This document shows, in pieces, positions 50,449 to 59,410 of a stretch of DNA of 64,000 nucleotides. The notes beneath the pieces were generated by a model that was not told the DNA's origin, did no database searches, and was given only the letters and a program-made list of their open reading frames with translations. Each line of letters starts with the position of its first letter. The first letter of the stretch is position 1. The stretch covers positions 186,001-250,000 of the forward strand of contig CAWBVW010000005.1 in NCBI GenBank assembly GCA_963792365.1, read 5' to 3'. This stretch comes from JAOUGY01 sp963792365 (GTDB lineage Bacteria > Actinomycetota > Acidimicrobiia > Spongiisociales > ZC4RG35). The translations under genes and the position numbers were made by a program.

Positions 50449-53235
50449 TCAGCTGACGGCGAGCATGACGTCGAGTTCCTCATCGCTCAGCAGCGGCATC
50501 GCCAACAGCCCGAGCCTCTGGAGGGGTGCGATCGTCGCTCGGACGTCTTCTTCCCATCTGGGTGCCCACCCTGACGGGTACGGATCATCCGAGAATGGAT
50601 AGAACAGTCGCGCCTCGGGCTGGCTCCCCGTTTGGAGGACGACGAGCTGATTGCCGAACGAACGGGCATCGGCGATCGCACGGTCCAGCTGAGCGATCGC
50701 CTCTTCCGACCCGAATCGCCTGGCGGCGCGCTGCTGGCGCTCGACGTCCTCGATGAACATGGGCAGGACTTCGTCGGCCAGAATCGAGACGTGAGTCGCA
50801 TCGAAGCGATGACCATCCACCATGATCTGGAAGAACCGGTTGGGACTCACCAGGTGCAGGATCGTGGGTTCCCGGCCAGATCTGGCCGCATGAACGCGGA
50901 AGAAGGCGATCGACAGCCACGCATCGAGACTCTTGCGTACGACAGGGACCGATTTGAGCGGCCCGCTGCCGAACAGGATCTCGATGATCTGACGCTCCAG
51001 GGCCGCTCCCTCCTTGGCTCCCATGTCGTCACGAAGCAGGCGTCCGATGGCGCTTCCGACAGTGGTCCGATCTTTGACCGGGTGCAACGGCAGCATGCCG
51101 TCGTGATCGAATCCGACCGACCTCGGACGCAAGATGATCTCTTCCGCCATGTCCGCCACGAAGTCGGCCATGGGTCCATAGGCCTTGGACGGGTCGATCG
51201 AAGCGAGAGCATTGGCCACCTCGACAGTCGCGCTCTCGCGGGCTGCGCCGTCCTCGGACGGCCGGCGCAAGACGTCGTAGAGACGGGGCTCGGGCTCGGC
51301 CTCGACCACGGGCGCGTTCGAGCCCGCCGTCGCCGGCTCGCGTACGTCCGGCTCCTCTTCTTCGACGTAGCCCTCGAGCATGGCTTCCTCGGCCTCGGCC
51401 GGAACCGCCACGACGAACGCCGGTTCGCTGACGTCGCTCCGCTCGGTTGTGCTCGTCGGCGCGATGACGGCCGTGCCCTTCGAGAAGAAGCGTTCCCACA
51501 ACGCGGACAGCCTTGGAAGCGCACGGCGCGTTACGATCAACATGCCGAGCAAATTGGCTCCGCGACGCGTGAACTCCTCCGTGTACAGCTTCAGCTCGTT
51601 CGAGAGCGACCGACCCGCCGACACGACGAACAACGACGTCTCGGACCGGGTGATCACTTCTTGGGCGACGGTTTCGGCCAGGTCACCCGCGGAAACGATC
51701 ACCACGTCGAAGCGATCAGTCAGCACTCCGAGTGCCCGGTCGAGGATGTCGCCGGCGAACAGGTCGGCCGGGTCCTCGTCGAAGGAGCCCGACGGCATCG
51801 ACCACAGGCTCGGACGCACCTGGATCACCGCGTTGAGGTCGATGGCCACGCCGGCGCGAAGGTCCACGACCATCTTCGCCAAGGTCATACCGCCTGCGGG
51901 GAATTCGGCGAGTCCGTCCGAAGGGTCGAAGTCGGTGTCGAGAAGCATGACGGATCGACCCGACTGAGCGAAAGCCACCGCGAGGTCGGCAGCAGCTGCC
52001 CTCACTGACAGCGAATCGAGGCGGCTCCCCACCAGGGCCACCGAGCCCGAACGATCCTGGAGGCGGGCGAGCACACCGGCTCGCAGTGCCTGGATCTCCG
52101 ACCTGCGACGGGTGTCACCCGGCTGGTCGTACCAGGTGAGTTCGGTTGCCGTCCGCTCCGACACCGTTGCCAGAGTCGGAAGGAACGACGCGTCCGAGGC
52201 CACCCAGACGGGGGCTCTGAGCCGGTCTCCGCTGAGGATGCCGGCGGCGGCGAGCGCGGTCCCCACCATCAGCCCGACCAGCGCATACAGCCCCTGGCTG
52301 GCGTCAGCCGGAGTGACATCGGTCGTGTTGATCTCCTCCGTCACCACCGGGTTCTCGAGCTCTTCGAGTTGTAGCTGGTATGCCTGGAAGTCGGCCTCGA
52401 GGTCGGTGTAGCGCTGTTGCCAGACCCGCAGGTTGGTCGCTGCAACCGAGTAGTCCGAGTTCGGGGGTGGTGGGATCGCAGCCAGTTGCGTCTCGGTGGA
52501 CACGATCTTTGCCTGCACCTCGTCGATGTCAGCCTGGATTTCTTCGAGCGGACGAGGTTCGGCTTCCTCATCCGTGTTCACCGCATTCCGCTGTTGCTCA
52601 CGGAAGGTGATCTCGGGAAGCAGCAGTTCTTCCTGGAAGTTGATGAGGCGCCCGCGGAGCGCATCCAGCAGTGCCGTGAGCTCGGCGCGACGTTCGACAT
52701 TGGGGTCGAGACCCGCAACCTCGCCCTCGAGCTCGACGATACGCTGCCGCGTTTCTGCCATCTGGTCGCCCAGATCGCCGATGAGCTGGTTGAGGCGAGC
52801 GGTTGCGTCTCGCGCCGGATCGGTCAAGTACGTCTGCCGGATCTCGGACGCTCGGGCTATCGCCTCGTCCTCAGTTCGTGCTTGAGCGATGAAGACGACT
52901 TCACCTACGTCTGTGTTCACGAGGATCGTTCCGGATTCTGGAGAGGTTTCGATCTCGCGAGTGTCCGGATCGATGTCGATTATGTCGCGGTTGGCCTCGA
53001 GAGCGAGATCACGAATCTCGTTGAGACGGTCTTCCACCGATGCACCGGCGCGAGCGTTCTCCTCGTCTGCCGCACCTTCCACCAATGAGATCGGCGCCCC
53101 GGCCTCCCACAGCGGTTCGATCGAGTCGTTGCGGTAGCCGGCGCCCATCCAGCCTGCGATCGCGCCCAGCAGAGCGAGGATCACGACCACCGGCCATCGT
53201 GCCCGCAACACCCGGGCGGTACGTGTCAGATCCAT
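50449..53235 (-). CDS. Wzz/BY-kinase-like polysaccharide protein with a degenerate P-loop
   Basis: The 928-residue protein starts with a membrane helix (VVVILALLGAIAGWMGA) and a Wzz-type extracytoplasmic domain with long coiled coil (about residues 145-310). A second membrane helix (GLYALVGLMVGTALAAAGIL) follows, then a cytoplasmic MinD/BY-kinase-like domain. There Walker A is VALVGSRLDSLSVRAAAADLA, without the GK(S/T) residues, while the Walker A'-like VMLLDTDFDP remains. No C-terminal Tyr cluster; instead about 300 extra residues of unknown fold. It probably controls polymer length or export without kinase activity. ATG 53235 is preferred over GTG 53241 because GAGGGAG lies seven bases before it. 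Confidence 0.8.
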   Translation of the reverse strand: MDLTRTARVLRARWPVVVILALLGAIAGWMGAGYRNDSIEPLWEAGAPISLVEGAADEENARAGASVEDRLNEIRDLALEANRDIIDIDPDTREIETSPESGTILVNTDVGEVVFIAQARTEDEAIARASEIRQTYLTDPARDATARLNQLIGDLGDQMAETRQRIVELEGEVAGLDPNVERRAELTALLDALRGRLINFQEELLLPEITFREQQRNAVNTDEEAEPRPLEEIQADIDEVQAKIVSTETQLAAIPPPPNSDYSVAATNLRVWQQRYTDLEADFQAYQLQLEELENPVVTEEINTTDVTPADASQGLYALVGLMVGTALAAAGILSGDRLRAPVWVASDASFLPTLATVSERTATELTWYDQPGDTRRRSEIQALRAGVLARLQDRSGSVALVGSRLDSLSVRAAAADLAVAFAQSGRSVMLLDTDFDPSDGLAEFPAGGMTLAKMVVDLRAGVAIDLNAVIQVRPSLWSMPSGSFDEDPADLFAGDILDRALGVLTDRFDVVIVSAGDLAETVAQEVITRSETSLFVVSAGRSLSNELKLYTEEFTRRGANLLGMLIVTRRALPRLSALWERFFSKGTAVIAPTSTTERSDVSEPAFVVAVPAEAEEAMLEGYVEEEEPDVREPATAGSNAPVVEAEPEPRLYDVLRRPSEDGAARESATVEVANALASIDPSKAYGPMADFVADMAEEIILRPRSVGFDHDGMLPLHPVKDRTTVGSAIGRLLRDDMGAKEGAALERQIIEILFGSGPLKSVPVVRKSLDAWLSIAFFRVHAARSGREPTILHLVSPNRFFQIMVDGHRFDATHVSILADEVLPMFIEDVERQQRAARRFGSEEAIAQLDRAIADARSFGNQLVVLQTGSQPEARLFYPFSDDPYPSGWAPRWEEDVRATIAPLQRLGLLAMPLLSDEELDVMLAVS

Positions 53236-53770
53236 CAGCACACTCCCTCTTCGGAGACGACGAGCATTGCGATGGTCGGCAGCACGATCTTCATTCTGCT
53301 GAGTCTCGCCACAACACCCACGTCTCCGCCCCTGACATCATGAGCATGCCGCGACATGCTCCACCCGTGCACTCTCACTCCCCTTCGACCCCACGAAGGG
53401 GCCGGTGCCAATTGGAGCCCGCACTCCGATCAGCCATATCCCCAATACGGTAGACCAGCTACGACGCATGTCCATCCGACACGGACGAAACTTCCGGGAT
53501 ACACATCCCCTTGGATTCCCGAGGCCGACCGGTGGTGGGGCGTTGCCTCTACAGCCTTCCGAACGGGGCGAGATCCTCCAGTTTGCAGACAGACCACCCC
53601 TTGACCGGGGCGCCGGGCCATGCGACGCTGCATCTGGTCCGTGGTAGGCGACGCCGATCGGTAGCGTGGCCTCCATCGACGGACGTATCCGAGAGTGACT
53701 CGACGGCTCAGCTGAGGGTCGAGACGATGGGCGGGAGTGAACTGGTGGATGGCTTCCACACGCTGGGCGG
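53236..53770. other. 535-base intergenic region with several hairpins
   Basis: No supported gene. It lies between divergent polysaccharide genes. Perfect inverted repeats are GAGCATG/CATGCTC (53342-53348 with 53355-53361), CCCCTTCG/CGAAGGGG (53380-53387 with 53394-53401), and CTCGAC/GTCGAG (53699-53704 with 53718-53723) around the palindrome CTCAGCTGAG. They may be operators or leader structures for the two neighbours. No clear promoter was found. Confidence 0.4.
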
Positions 53771-55105
53771 GTGCTCGTGAAAGAGACTGCGACGTACGTC
53801 TTCGTCGCGGCGCTGATCGTGCTCGTCGGCTTCGCTCTCGGCAGCGGGGGCGTGGCCGTGCACCTGATCGTTCTGCCCTTGCTCGTCGTCGGGGTTTCCT
53901 ACCTCCTGGGCCGGGTGATGGCCGTGGAGGCGGACGCCCGCTTCTTGCCATCGATGTTCGCTCTGGGCGCAGTGGGGAAGATGGTGGGCTCGCTCGCCCG
54001 CTACTGGGTGCTCCAATCTCAATACGGAGGCGTCGGTGACGCAGTCGGGTACCACAACCGGGGACTTGAGATGGCCGACGTGTGGCGGTCAGGCGCCATC
54101 CCACCGATCCCCGAGGGTCTGACCTCTCTCGGCACGAGATTCATCGGATGGGTCACCGGCTTGGTGTACGCCCCCTTCGAGCCGAGCCTTCTCGGGGGGT
54201 TCTTCGAGTTTGCGGCTCTCGCCCTGTTCGGGCAATTCCTGTTCTACGCAGGTTTCCGACGATGGGCACCCGAGCAGACACACTTCCGTTACCTGGCACT
54301 GATCCTCTTCTGGCCGACGCTCATCTACTGGCCATCGAGCATCGGGAAGGAAGCGTTCTTGATGCTGTTCATCGGGCTCGCGGCCTACGCCATCGCTCGC
54401 CTGTTCGAGGGCTATGGCTTCCCATGGCTGATCCTCTTCGGTGCGTCGGCCGGGGTGGTGTTCGTCGTCCGTGAGCACGTGACAGCCCTTCTCGGGCTGT
54501 CGCTCATCGGCACCATGCTGGTGGTGAAGTCCCAGGCAGGCGTCGGAGCACGGCGGCTTCTGTTGGTGCTCGTGATGGTCGCCGGACTCATCCCCGTCGC
54601 CGCCGGCGTGAGCGCCAGGTTTGGGGTGTCGTTCGAGGATTCGGTGTCATCGGAGGACTTCGATGGCGTTCGCGACGACCTCGAACGCTCGACCGGACAG
54701 GGCGGATCCGCAGTGTCCGGTGGCGTCGTCTCCGGTCCGCTCGATCTTCCGGCCGGGCTTCTCAAGGTGCTCTATCGACCTCTGCCCAACGAGGCTTCCA
54801 ATACCCAGATGCTGATCGCCTCCTTCGAGGGGACCGCGTTGCTCCTGCTCACCGTTTGGACTGCACCTCGATGGTGGCCGGAGCTCCGGCGCGCTCGCTC
54901 GTCTCCATTCGTCTTGTTCAGCGCCGTCTACACGCTCGGATTCGTGATCGCGTGGTCCTGGATCCTGAACCTCGGGATCCTCGCCCGTCAGCGGTCTCTC
55001 GTCGTCCCGTTCGTCCTGGCGATCTTCGCCTATGGCTGGTACGAGCGGCCCCGCGCAACGGCCTTCGAGCCGATCGAGCCCGTACCGGTCGGGCATTCTT
55101 CCTGA
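53771..55105 (+). CDS. Polytopic membrane protein, Wzy/EpsG-like polymerase candidate
   Basis: The 444-residue protein has about ten to eleven hydrophobic segments with a large loop around residues 280-330 (SARFGVSFEDSVSSEDFDGV ...). A polar motif IYWPSSIGKEAFLMLFIGLAAY is the kind of sequence seen in EpsG- and Wzy-type polymerases. It faces away from the Wzz-like gene, the usual partner. The reaction, polymerising lipid-linked repeat units, is inferred from context. GTG 53771 or 53777 may be the start. It converges on trpA with ten bases between the stops. Confidence 0.65.
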   Translation: MLVKETATYVFVAALIVLVGFALGSGGVAVHLIVLPLLVVGVSYLLGRVMAVEADARFLPSMFALGAVGKMVGSLARYWVLQSQYGGVGDAVGYHNRGLEMADVWRSGAIPPIPEGLTSLGTRFIGWVTGLVYAPFEPSLLGGFFEFAALALFGQFLFYAGFRRWAPEQTHFRYLALILFWPTLIYWPSSIGKEAFLMLFIGLAAYAIARLFEGYGFPWLILFGASAGVVFVVREHVTALLGLSLIGTMLVVKSQAGVGARRLLLVLVMVAGLIPVAAGVSARFGVSFEDSVSSEDFDGVRDDLERSTGQGGSAVSGGVVSGPLDLPAGLLKVLYRPLPNEASNTQMLIASFEGTALLLLTVWTAPRWWPELRRARSSPFVLFSAVYTLGFVIAWSWILNLGILARQRSLVVPFVLAIFAYGWYERPRATAFEPIEPVPVGHSS

Positions 55106-55115
55106 CTCGGCGGCG

Positions 55116-55928
55116 CTACCGCGCCTGAGCCAGCGCCGCTGCGATCTCCGAGACCCTGGACGACAGAGCAGAGATGGCAGCATCCTCCGACGAGGCGTCG
55201 AGCACGAGATGCACGAGCGCAGACCCGACGATCACGCCATCGGCGCCGGCGTCCGCAGCCGCCCTCGCCTGTTCGGCATTCGAGATCCCTACGCCGAACA
55301 CGATTGGAGCTTCTGTCACGGCGCGGATGTGTTCCACCACCTCACCCGCCCGTCCACTCGACTCACGCCGCTCACCTGTGACGCCCATCTCCGCCACGGC
55401 GTAGATGAAGGCCGGATCTGCCGCTGCGACAGCCTCGATTCGCTTCTTGTCCGATGTCGGAGCCACGAATAGGACAAGGCCGATCCCGTGGCGCTCGGCC
55501 GCCTGACGAAGCGGGCCGGCCTCCTCGACCGGGAGGTCGGGCACGATGATGCCGTCGGCACCCACCGCCTCGAGACGTGCACAGAAGGCGTCGATGCCGC
55601 GCCGGAACACGGGGTTGGCGTAGGTCATGACCAACGACGGCACCTGGGTCTCCTCGACGACCTTCGCCAAGACGTCGATGCTCGCATCGAAGCCGGCGCC
55701 GGCCCGAAGCGCGGTATCGCTCGCCCTCTGGATGATCGGTCCATCCATGAGCGGGTCCGAATACGGGATCCCGACCTCGAACCCGTCGGCACCCGCTGTC
55801 GCCATGGCGCTGAACAACCTGGGGGATGTGGCGGGATCCGGCAGCCCAGCGGTCATGAACGGCAAGAAGACCGCCCGGTTTGCCGCCCGGGCGCCGGTGA
55901 ACAGGTCGTCGATTCGTTGGCGTCCCAT
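55116..55928 (-). CDS. trpA: Tryptophan synthase alpha chain
   Basis: TrpA releases indole from indole-3-glycerol phosphate. The 270-residue TIM barrel has the catalytic Glu51 and Asp62 in FEVGIPYSDPLMDGP, the VPDLPVEEAGPL loop, and the phosphate site GVGISNAEQA. ATG 55928 overlaps the trpB stop (TGATG), as usual for this two-subunit enzyme. Last gene of the trp operon. Confidence 0.97.
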   Translation of the reverse strand: MGRQRIDDLFTGARAANRAVFLPFMTAGLPDPATSPRLFSAMATAGADGFEVGIPYSDPLMDGPIIQRASDTALRAGAGFDASIDVLAKVVEETQVPSLVMTYANPVFRRGIDAFCARLEAVGADGIIVPDLPVEEAGPLRQAAERHGIGLVLFVAPTSDKKRIEAVAAADPAFIYAVAEMGVTGERRESSGRAGEVVEHIRAVTEAPIVFGVGISNAEQARAAADAGADGVIVGSALVHLVLDASSEDAAISALSSRVSEIAAALAQAR

Positions 55929-57124
55929 CAGGTGTTCAACTCGGGCTTTGCGCGACCGATCTGCTCGACGTCCTTGTCGCCGCGGCCGGACAGGTTTATC
56001 AGCACCTTCTTGCCTCGCAGCGAGTCCGCTTCTCGTTCCACCCAGGCGACTGCGTGCGCGCTCTCGAGCGCCGGGATGATCCCTTCGGTCCTTGCGAGCA
56101 GCTCGACTCCACGCAACGATTCCGCGTCGTCGATCGACTCGTACCGTGCAAGACCGGTCTGGTGGAAATAGGCGTGCTCCGGACCCACGCCGGGATAGTC
56201 GAGGCCTGCCGAGATGGAATGGGCCTCGAGAACCTGGCCGTCGTCGTCCTGGAGCATGTAGGTTCGCGTGCCGTGCAGGATGCCGGGACTACCGGCGCCG
56301 ATCGAGGCACCATGACGTCCCGATGCGATACTCTCACCGGCCGCCTCGATCCCGACCAGCTCCATGCCCGTGTCGGCGAGCGGATGGAAGATCCCCATGG
56401 CGTTCGATCCACCGCCCACACATGCAACGACCACATCGGGGAGGCTGCCCTCCATCTGCGCGAGGACTTCTTCACCGATGACCTTTTGAAACTCTCGCAC
56501 GATCCATGGGAAGGGATGAGGGCCGACCACCGAACCGATGATGTAGTGGGTGGTCTCGACGGTTCGTACCCAGTCTCTCATCGCCTCGCTCACCGCGTCC
56601 TTCAGGGTTCCCGCTCCGGATGTGACGGGGATGACCTCCGTCCCGAGAATCCTCATTCGCAACACGTTGAGAGCCTGCCTCTCGATATCCACTTCCCCCA
56701 TGTAGACGCTGCATTCGAGACCCAAGACTGCGGCGGCAGTCGCGGTCGCCACACCGTGCTGGCCGGCACCGGTCTCGGCGATCACACGGGGCTTGCCCAT
56801 GCGCTTCGCGAGGAGTCCCTGTCCGATGGCGTTGTTGATCTTGTGGGCTCCGGTGTGGGCCAGGTCCTCGCGCTTGAGCCACACGTCAACGCCGAGCAGC
56901 TCCGACAGGCGGTCGGCACGATGCAGGGGTGTCGGCCTACCCACAAAATCCCGCAGCATCAGCTCGTACTCGGCAACGAACGACTCGTCCGCCCACGCCT
57001 CTTCGAATGCAGCGGAGAGCTCGGTCAATGCGGGCATGAGGGTCTCTGGGGCGAACATGCCGCCAAACTCTCCGAACCGACCCTGTGCGTCGGGCCGATC
57101 GAGCCTCAGGCCCTTCGTGGTCAT
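55928..57124 (-). CDS. trpB: Tryptophan synthase beta chain
   Basis: TrpB joins indole and serine. The 398-residue PLP enzyme has the PLP lysine K95 in HTGAHKINNAIGQG, the phosphate-binding CVGGGSNAMG and the substrate loop IAETGAGQHGVA. Start ATG 57124 (MTTKGLRL) overlaps the trpF stop (ATGA); the reading frame upstream is not conserved. Channels indole with TrpA. Confidence 0.97.
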   Translation of the reverse strand: MTTKGLRLDRPDAQGRFGEFGGMFAPETLMPALTELSAAFEEAWADESFVAEYELMLRDFVGRPTPLHRADRLSELLGVDVWLKREDLAHTGAHKINNAIGQGLLAKRMGKPRVIAETGAGQHGVATATAAAVLGLECSVYMGEVDIERQALNVLRMRILGTEVIPVTSGAGTLKDAVSEAMRDWVRTVETTHYIIGSVVGPHPFPWIVREFQKVIGEEVLAQMEGSLPDVVVACVGGGSNAMGIFHPLADTGMELVGIEAAGESIASGRHGASIGAGSPGILHGTRTYMLQDDDGQVLEAHSISAGLDYPGVGPEHAYFHQTGLARYESIDDAESLRGVELLARTEGIIPALESAHAVAWVEREADSLRGKKVLINLSGRGDKDVEQIGRAKPELNT

Positions 57125-57720
57125 GGCTTCTTCGCCTCCTGGACGTACCGTTTGATCCTGTCGTGATCCTTCACGCCGGGTGAGGACTCTAGGCCGCTCG
57201 AGGCATCCACCCCCCACGGGTCCACCTCCGCCACTGCACGCGCGACATTCTCCGGGCTCAGACCGCCTGCGAGCACGAATGGTCGGGTGATGGCGGTTGT
57301 GAACGACCAATCGAAGGTCCGTCCGGTTCCACCGTGGAGATCGGCGTGGGCGGTATCGAGCAGGGGCATCTGTGGCGGCGGGATGTCATCGAGGTCGAGG
57401 GGGCCGACGACGCTTCGGGGACGAAACACGGTGAGGCCCGCCTTCACGGCCGCAGCGCCTGCTTCGGCGGCGTGCTTGCCGTGGAGTTGGACCGCCGAGC
57501 TTCCGGTGAAGCCGGCCAGATCCAGGATCTCGGTTGCGGTGGCATCGACCGTGACCAGCACGGTCTCGCAGTCGGCGTCCGCTATCAGCGATCGTGCCCG
57601 GTCCGGGGAGATCTGGCGTGGCGATGTGGCGAGCATCAGCCCGACGGCGTCGGCGCCTGCCTCGCACGCCGCCTTCACGTCAGCAGGCGTCCTGACTCCG
57701 CACACCTTGACCCACACCAT
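57121..57720 (-). CDS. trpF: Phosphoribosylanthranilate isomerase
   Basis: TrpF performs the Amadori rearrangement in tryptophan synthesis. The 199-residue barrel has the catalytic Cys in VKVCGVRT (Cys7) and the catalytic Asp in WGVDASSGLE, plus VQLHGKHAAE. Some actinobacteria lack trpF and use PriA for this step, so a dedicated gene here is informative. Overlaps trpC (TGATG) and trpB (ATGA). Confidence 0.94.
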   Translation of the reverse strand: MVWVKVCGVRTPADVKAACEAGADAVGLMLATSPRQISPDRARSLIADADCETVLVTVDATATEILDLAGFTGSSAVQLHGKHAAEAGAAAVKAGLTVFRPRSVVGPLDLDDIPPPQMPLLDTAHADLHGGTGRTFDWSFTTAITRPFVLAGGLSPENVARAVAEVDPWGVDASSGLESSPGVKDHDRIKRYVQEAKKP

Positions 57721-58490
57721 CAGGGCACGCGCAGATCGGCGATCGCCGACGCCGGGTCACCGGAGCGAACGAGTGCCTCGCCGACGAGCACGGCGTCGTA
57801 GCCCGCATCCCGCATCCGTCTGGCGTCCGCTGTGTCGAAGATGCCACTCTCCCCCACCGTCACGGGCACGTCCGCCAGCAGGTCGGCGAGGGCCTCGGAC
57901 GTTGCCAGCTCGACTTCGAATGTCGCGAGATCGCGGTTGTTGACGCCCACGAGCTGCGGGTCCAGCCGAAGGGCCCGCTCCGCCTCGGCCGCCGAGTGCA
58001 CCTCCACCAGCACATCCATGCCGGCTTCGAGCCCTGTCTCGTGGAGGACGGCCAGCGTGTCGTCGTCGAGGGCGGCCACGATCAGCAGGATGGCGTCGGC
58101 GCCGATGCTCCGCGCTTCCCAAACCTGAGCCGGGTGCAGGGTGAAGTCTTTGCGGATGACCGGGATCTGTACCCCGCTACGGACCGCGACGAGGTCGTCG
58201 TTCGAGCCCGAGAAGTGGCTCGGTTCCGTCAGCACCGACACGGCAGCTGCTCCGCCGCGTTCGTAGGCCTGAGCCCTTCCCACCGGGTCCAGCCCGGGCG
58301 CCAGTTCACCCCGCGACGGCGACCGTCTCTTGATCTCTGCGATCACATCGAGGCCTGGCCCCTGGAGCGCGCGTGCGAACGGACGGACCGCGGGGGCGTC
58401 GTGACACCGGCCGCGGAGTTCGGCGATCGGTGGCAACCGGTCGATTCGGTGCCATGTCGAATCGATGATCGGAGCGAGCATCGTCGTCAT
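57720..58490 (-). CDS. trpC: Indole-3-glycerol phosphate synthase
   Basis: TrpC closes the indole ring. The 256-residue barrel has AEIKRRSPSRGELAPG, VLTEPSHFSGSNDDL, the catalytic Lys in VIRKDFTLHPAQVWEA, VGVNNRDLATFEV and VGESGIFD. ATG 58490 overlaps the ygfZ-like stop (ATGA). Confidence 0.96.
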   Translation of the reverse strand: MTTMLAPIIDSTWHRIDRLPPIAELRGRCHDAPAVRPFARALQGPGLDVIAEIKRRSPSRGELAPGLDPVGRAQAYERGGAAAVSVLTEPSHFSGSNDDLVAVRSGVQIPVIRKDFTLHPAQVWEARSIGADAILLIVAALDDDTLAVLHETGLEAGMDVLVEVHSAAEAERALRLDPQLVGVNNRDLATFEVELATSEALADLLADVPVTVGESGIFDTADARRMRDAGYDAVLVGEALVRSGDPASAIADLRVP

Positions 58491-59410
58491 GCCGGCTGCC
58501 CGTTCTTCACGATGGCCGGAGCCTCGCCGCCGTCCCATCGGATGGTGACCTCGTGGCCCACCGACACCTCGTGGCGAATCAGGATGAGCCCGATCGGCGA
58601 GACCAGATTCTCGCTCACCGATGAGATGCGCCCCACCTCCCGGTCGCCCGAAAAGACGGCAGCACCTTCTGGCGGCAGCACACTGCGCGTGACCGCCACG
58701 CTTCGCAGCACACGGTTCACATGCCCTCGCGTGTCGATCCGGGCCACGAGTTCCTGACCGAGATAACAGCCCTTCTCGAACGAGACCGCCGAATCGGTCA
58801 AGCCGGTCTCTTGAGGAATCGTCTTGGAGTCCACGTCTCTTTCGAAGACAGGCTCGAGATTCTCCACCCTCACCGCCGACGTGGCGAGCGCTCCCGCCAT
58901 CGGAAGCCCGGAACCAGGCTGCTGACCCACCATCACAACCCGCGGCAGGTTCCGCATCGGAATGGGGATCAGGGTGCGATCGTGGTTCTGTTCCCAGCGG
59001 TCGGCAGCGGTGAGCCCGCTCGCTGCGAGGCTGTCGGGACCCCACAGTTCCCAGATGTCGCGGGTCTCCTGTCGAACCTCGGCTTTGACCCTGATGCGGT
59101 AGTACTCCAGCCGTTCTGCCAGGTGCGGTCCTCTGCCCGCGTCGACCAACAAGCCGACCGAGTCGGTGCCTCGCGCCACCCACAGCAGCGCCTCGAGCTT
59201 GCCCTGCGGGCTGAGGAAGAAGGATCGGGCAACTCCTCCCGTGGGCATCCCGGCGACGTCCTGACTGATGAGTCCCTGGAGGAAATCGCCAGCCCCTGGC
59301 CCTTCGACCCAGACGAGATCGTGTGCCCCCTGAACCATCGCCACCGAGGTTGTGAGTGCGCGATATTCGGCGACCACGTCGCCGTACCCGTCTCGCATCA
59401 CAGCTCCCAT
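58487..59410 (-). CDS. ygfZ: YgfZ/GcvT-like folate-binding protein
   Basis: YgfZ-family proteins use tetrahydrofolate to help maintain certain iron-sulfur proteins. The 307-residue protein has the diagnostic KGCYLGQE (Cys215) plus FFLSPQGKLEALL and a C-terminal barrel. It sits between trpE and trpC with overlapping starts and stops, so it is cotranscribed with tryptophan genes although no functional link is known. ATG 59410 overlaps the trpE stop (TGATG); ATG 59398 is an alternative. Confidence 0.92.
   Translation of the reverse strand: MGAVMRDGYGDVVAEYRALTTSVAMVQGAHDLVWVEGPGAGDFLQGLISQDVAGMPTGGVARSFFLSPQGKLEALLWVARGTDSVGLLVDAGRGPHLAERLEYYRIRVKAEVRQETRDIWELWGPDSLAASGLTAADRWEQNHDRTLIPIPMRNLPRVVMVGQQPGSGLPMAGALATSAVRVENLEPVFERDVDSKTIPQETGLTDSAVSFEKGCYLGQELVARIDTRGHVNRVLRSVAVTRSVLPPEGAAVFSGDREVGRISSVSENLVSPIGLILIRHEVSVGHEVTIRWDGGEAPAIVKNGQPA

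Noticed and set aside
55110..55139. Bidirectional terminator between the Wzy-like gene and trpA
   Set aside because: GCGGCGCT/AGCGCCGC can pair, but it lies mostly in the trpA coding end, with no T-run on either side.
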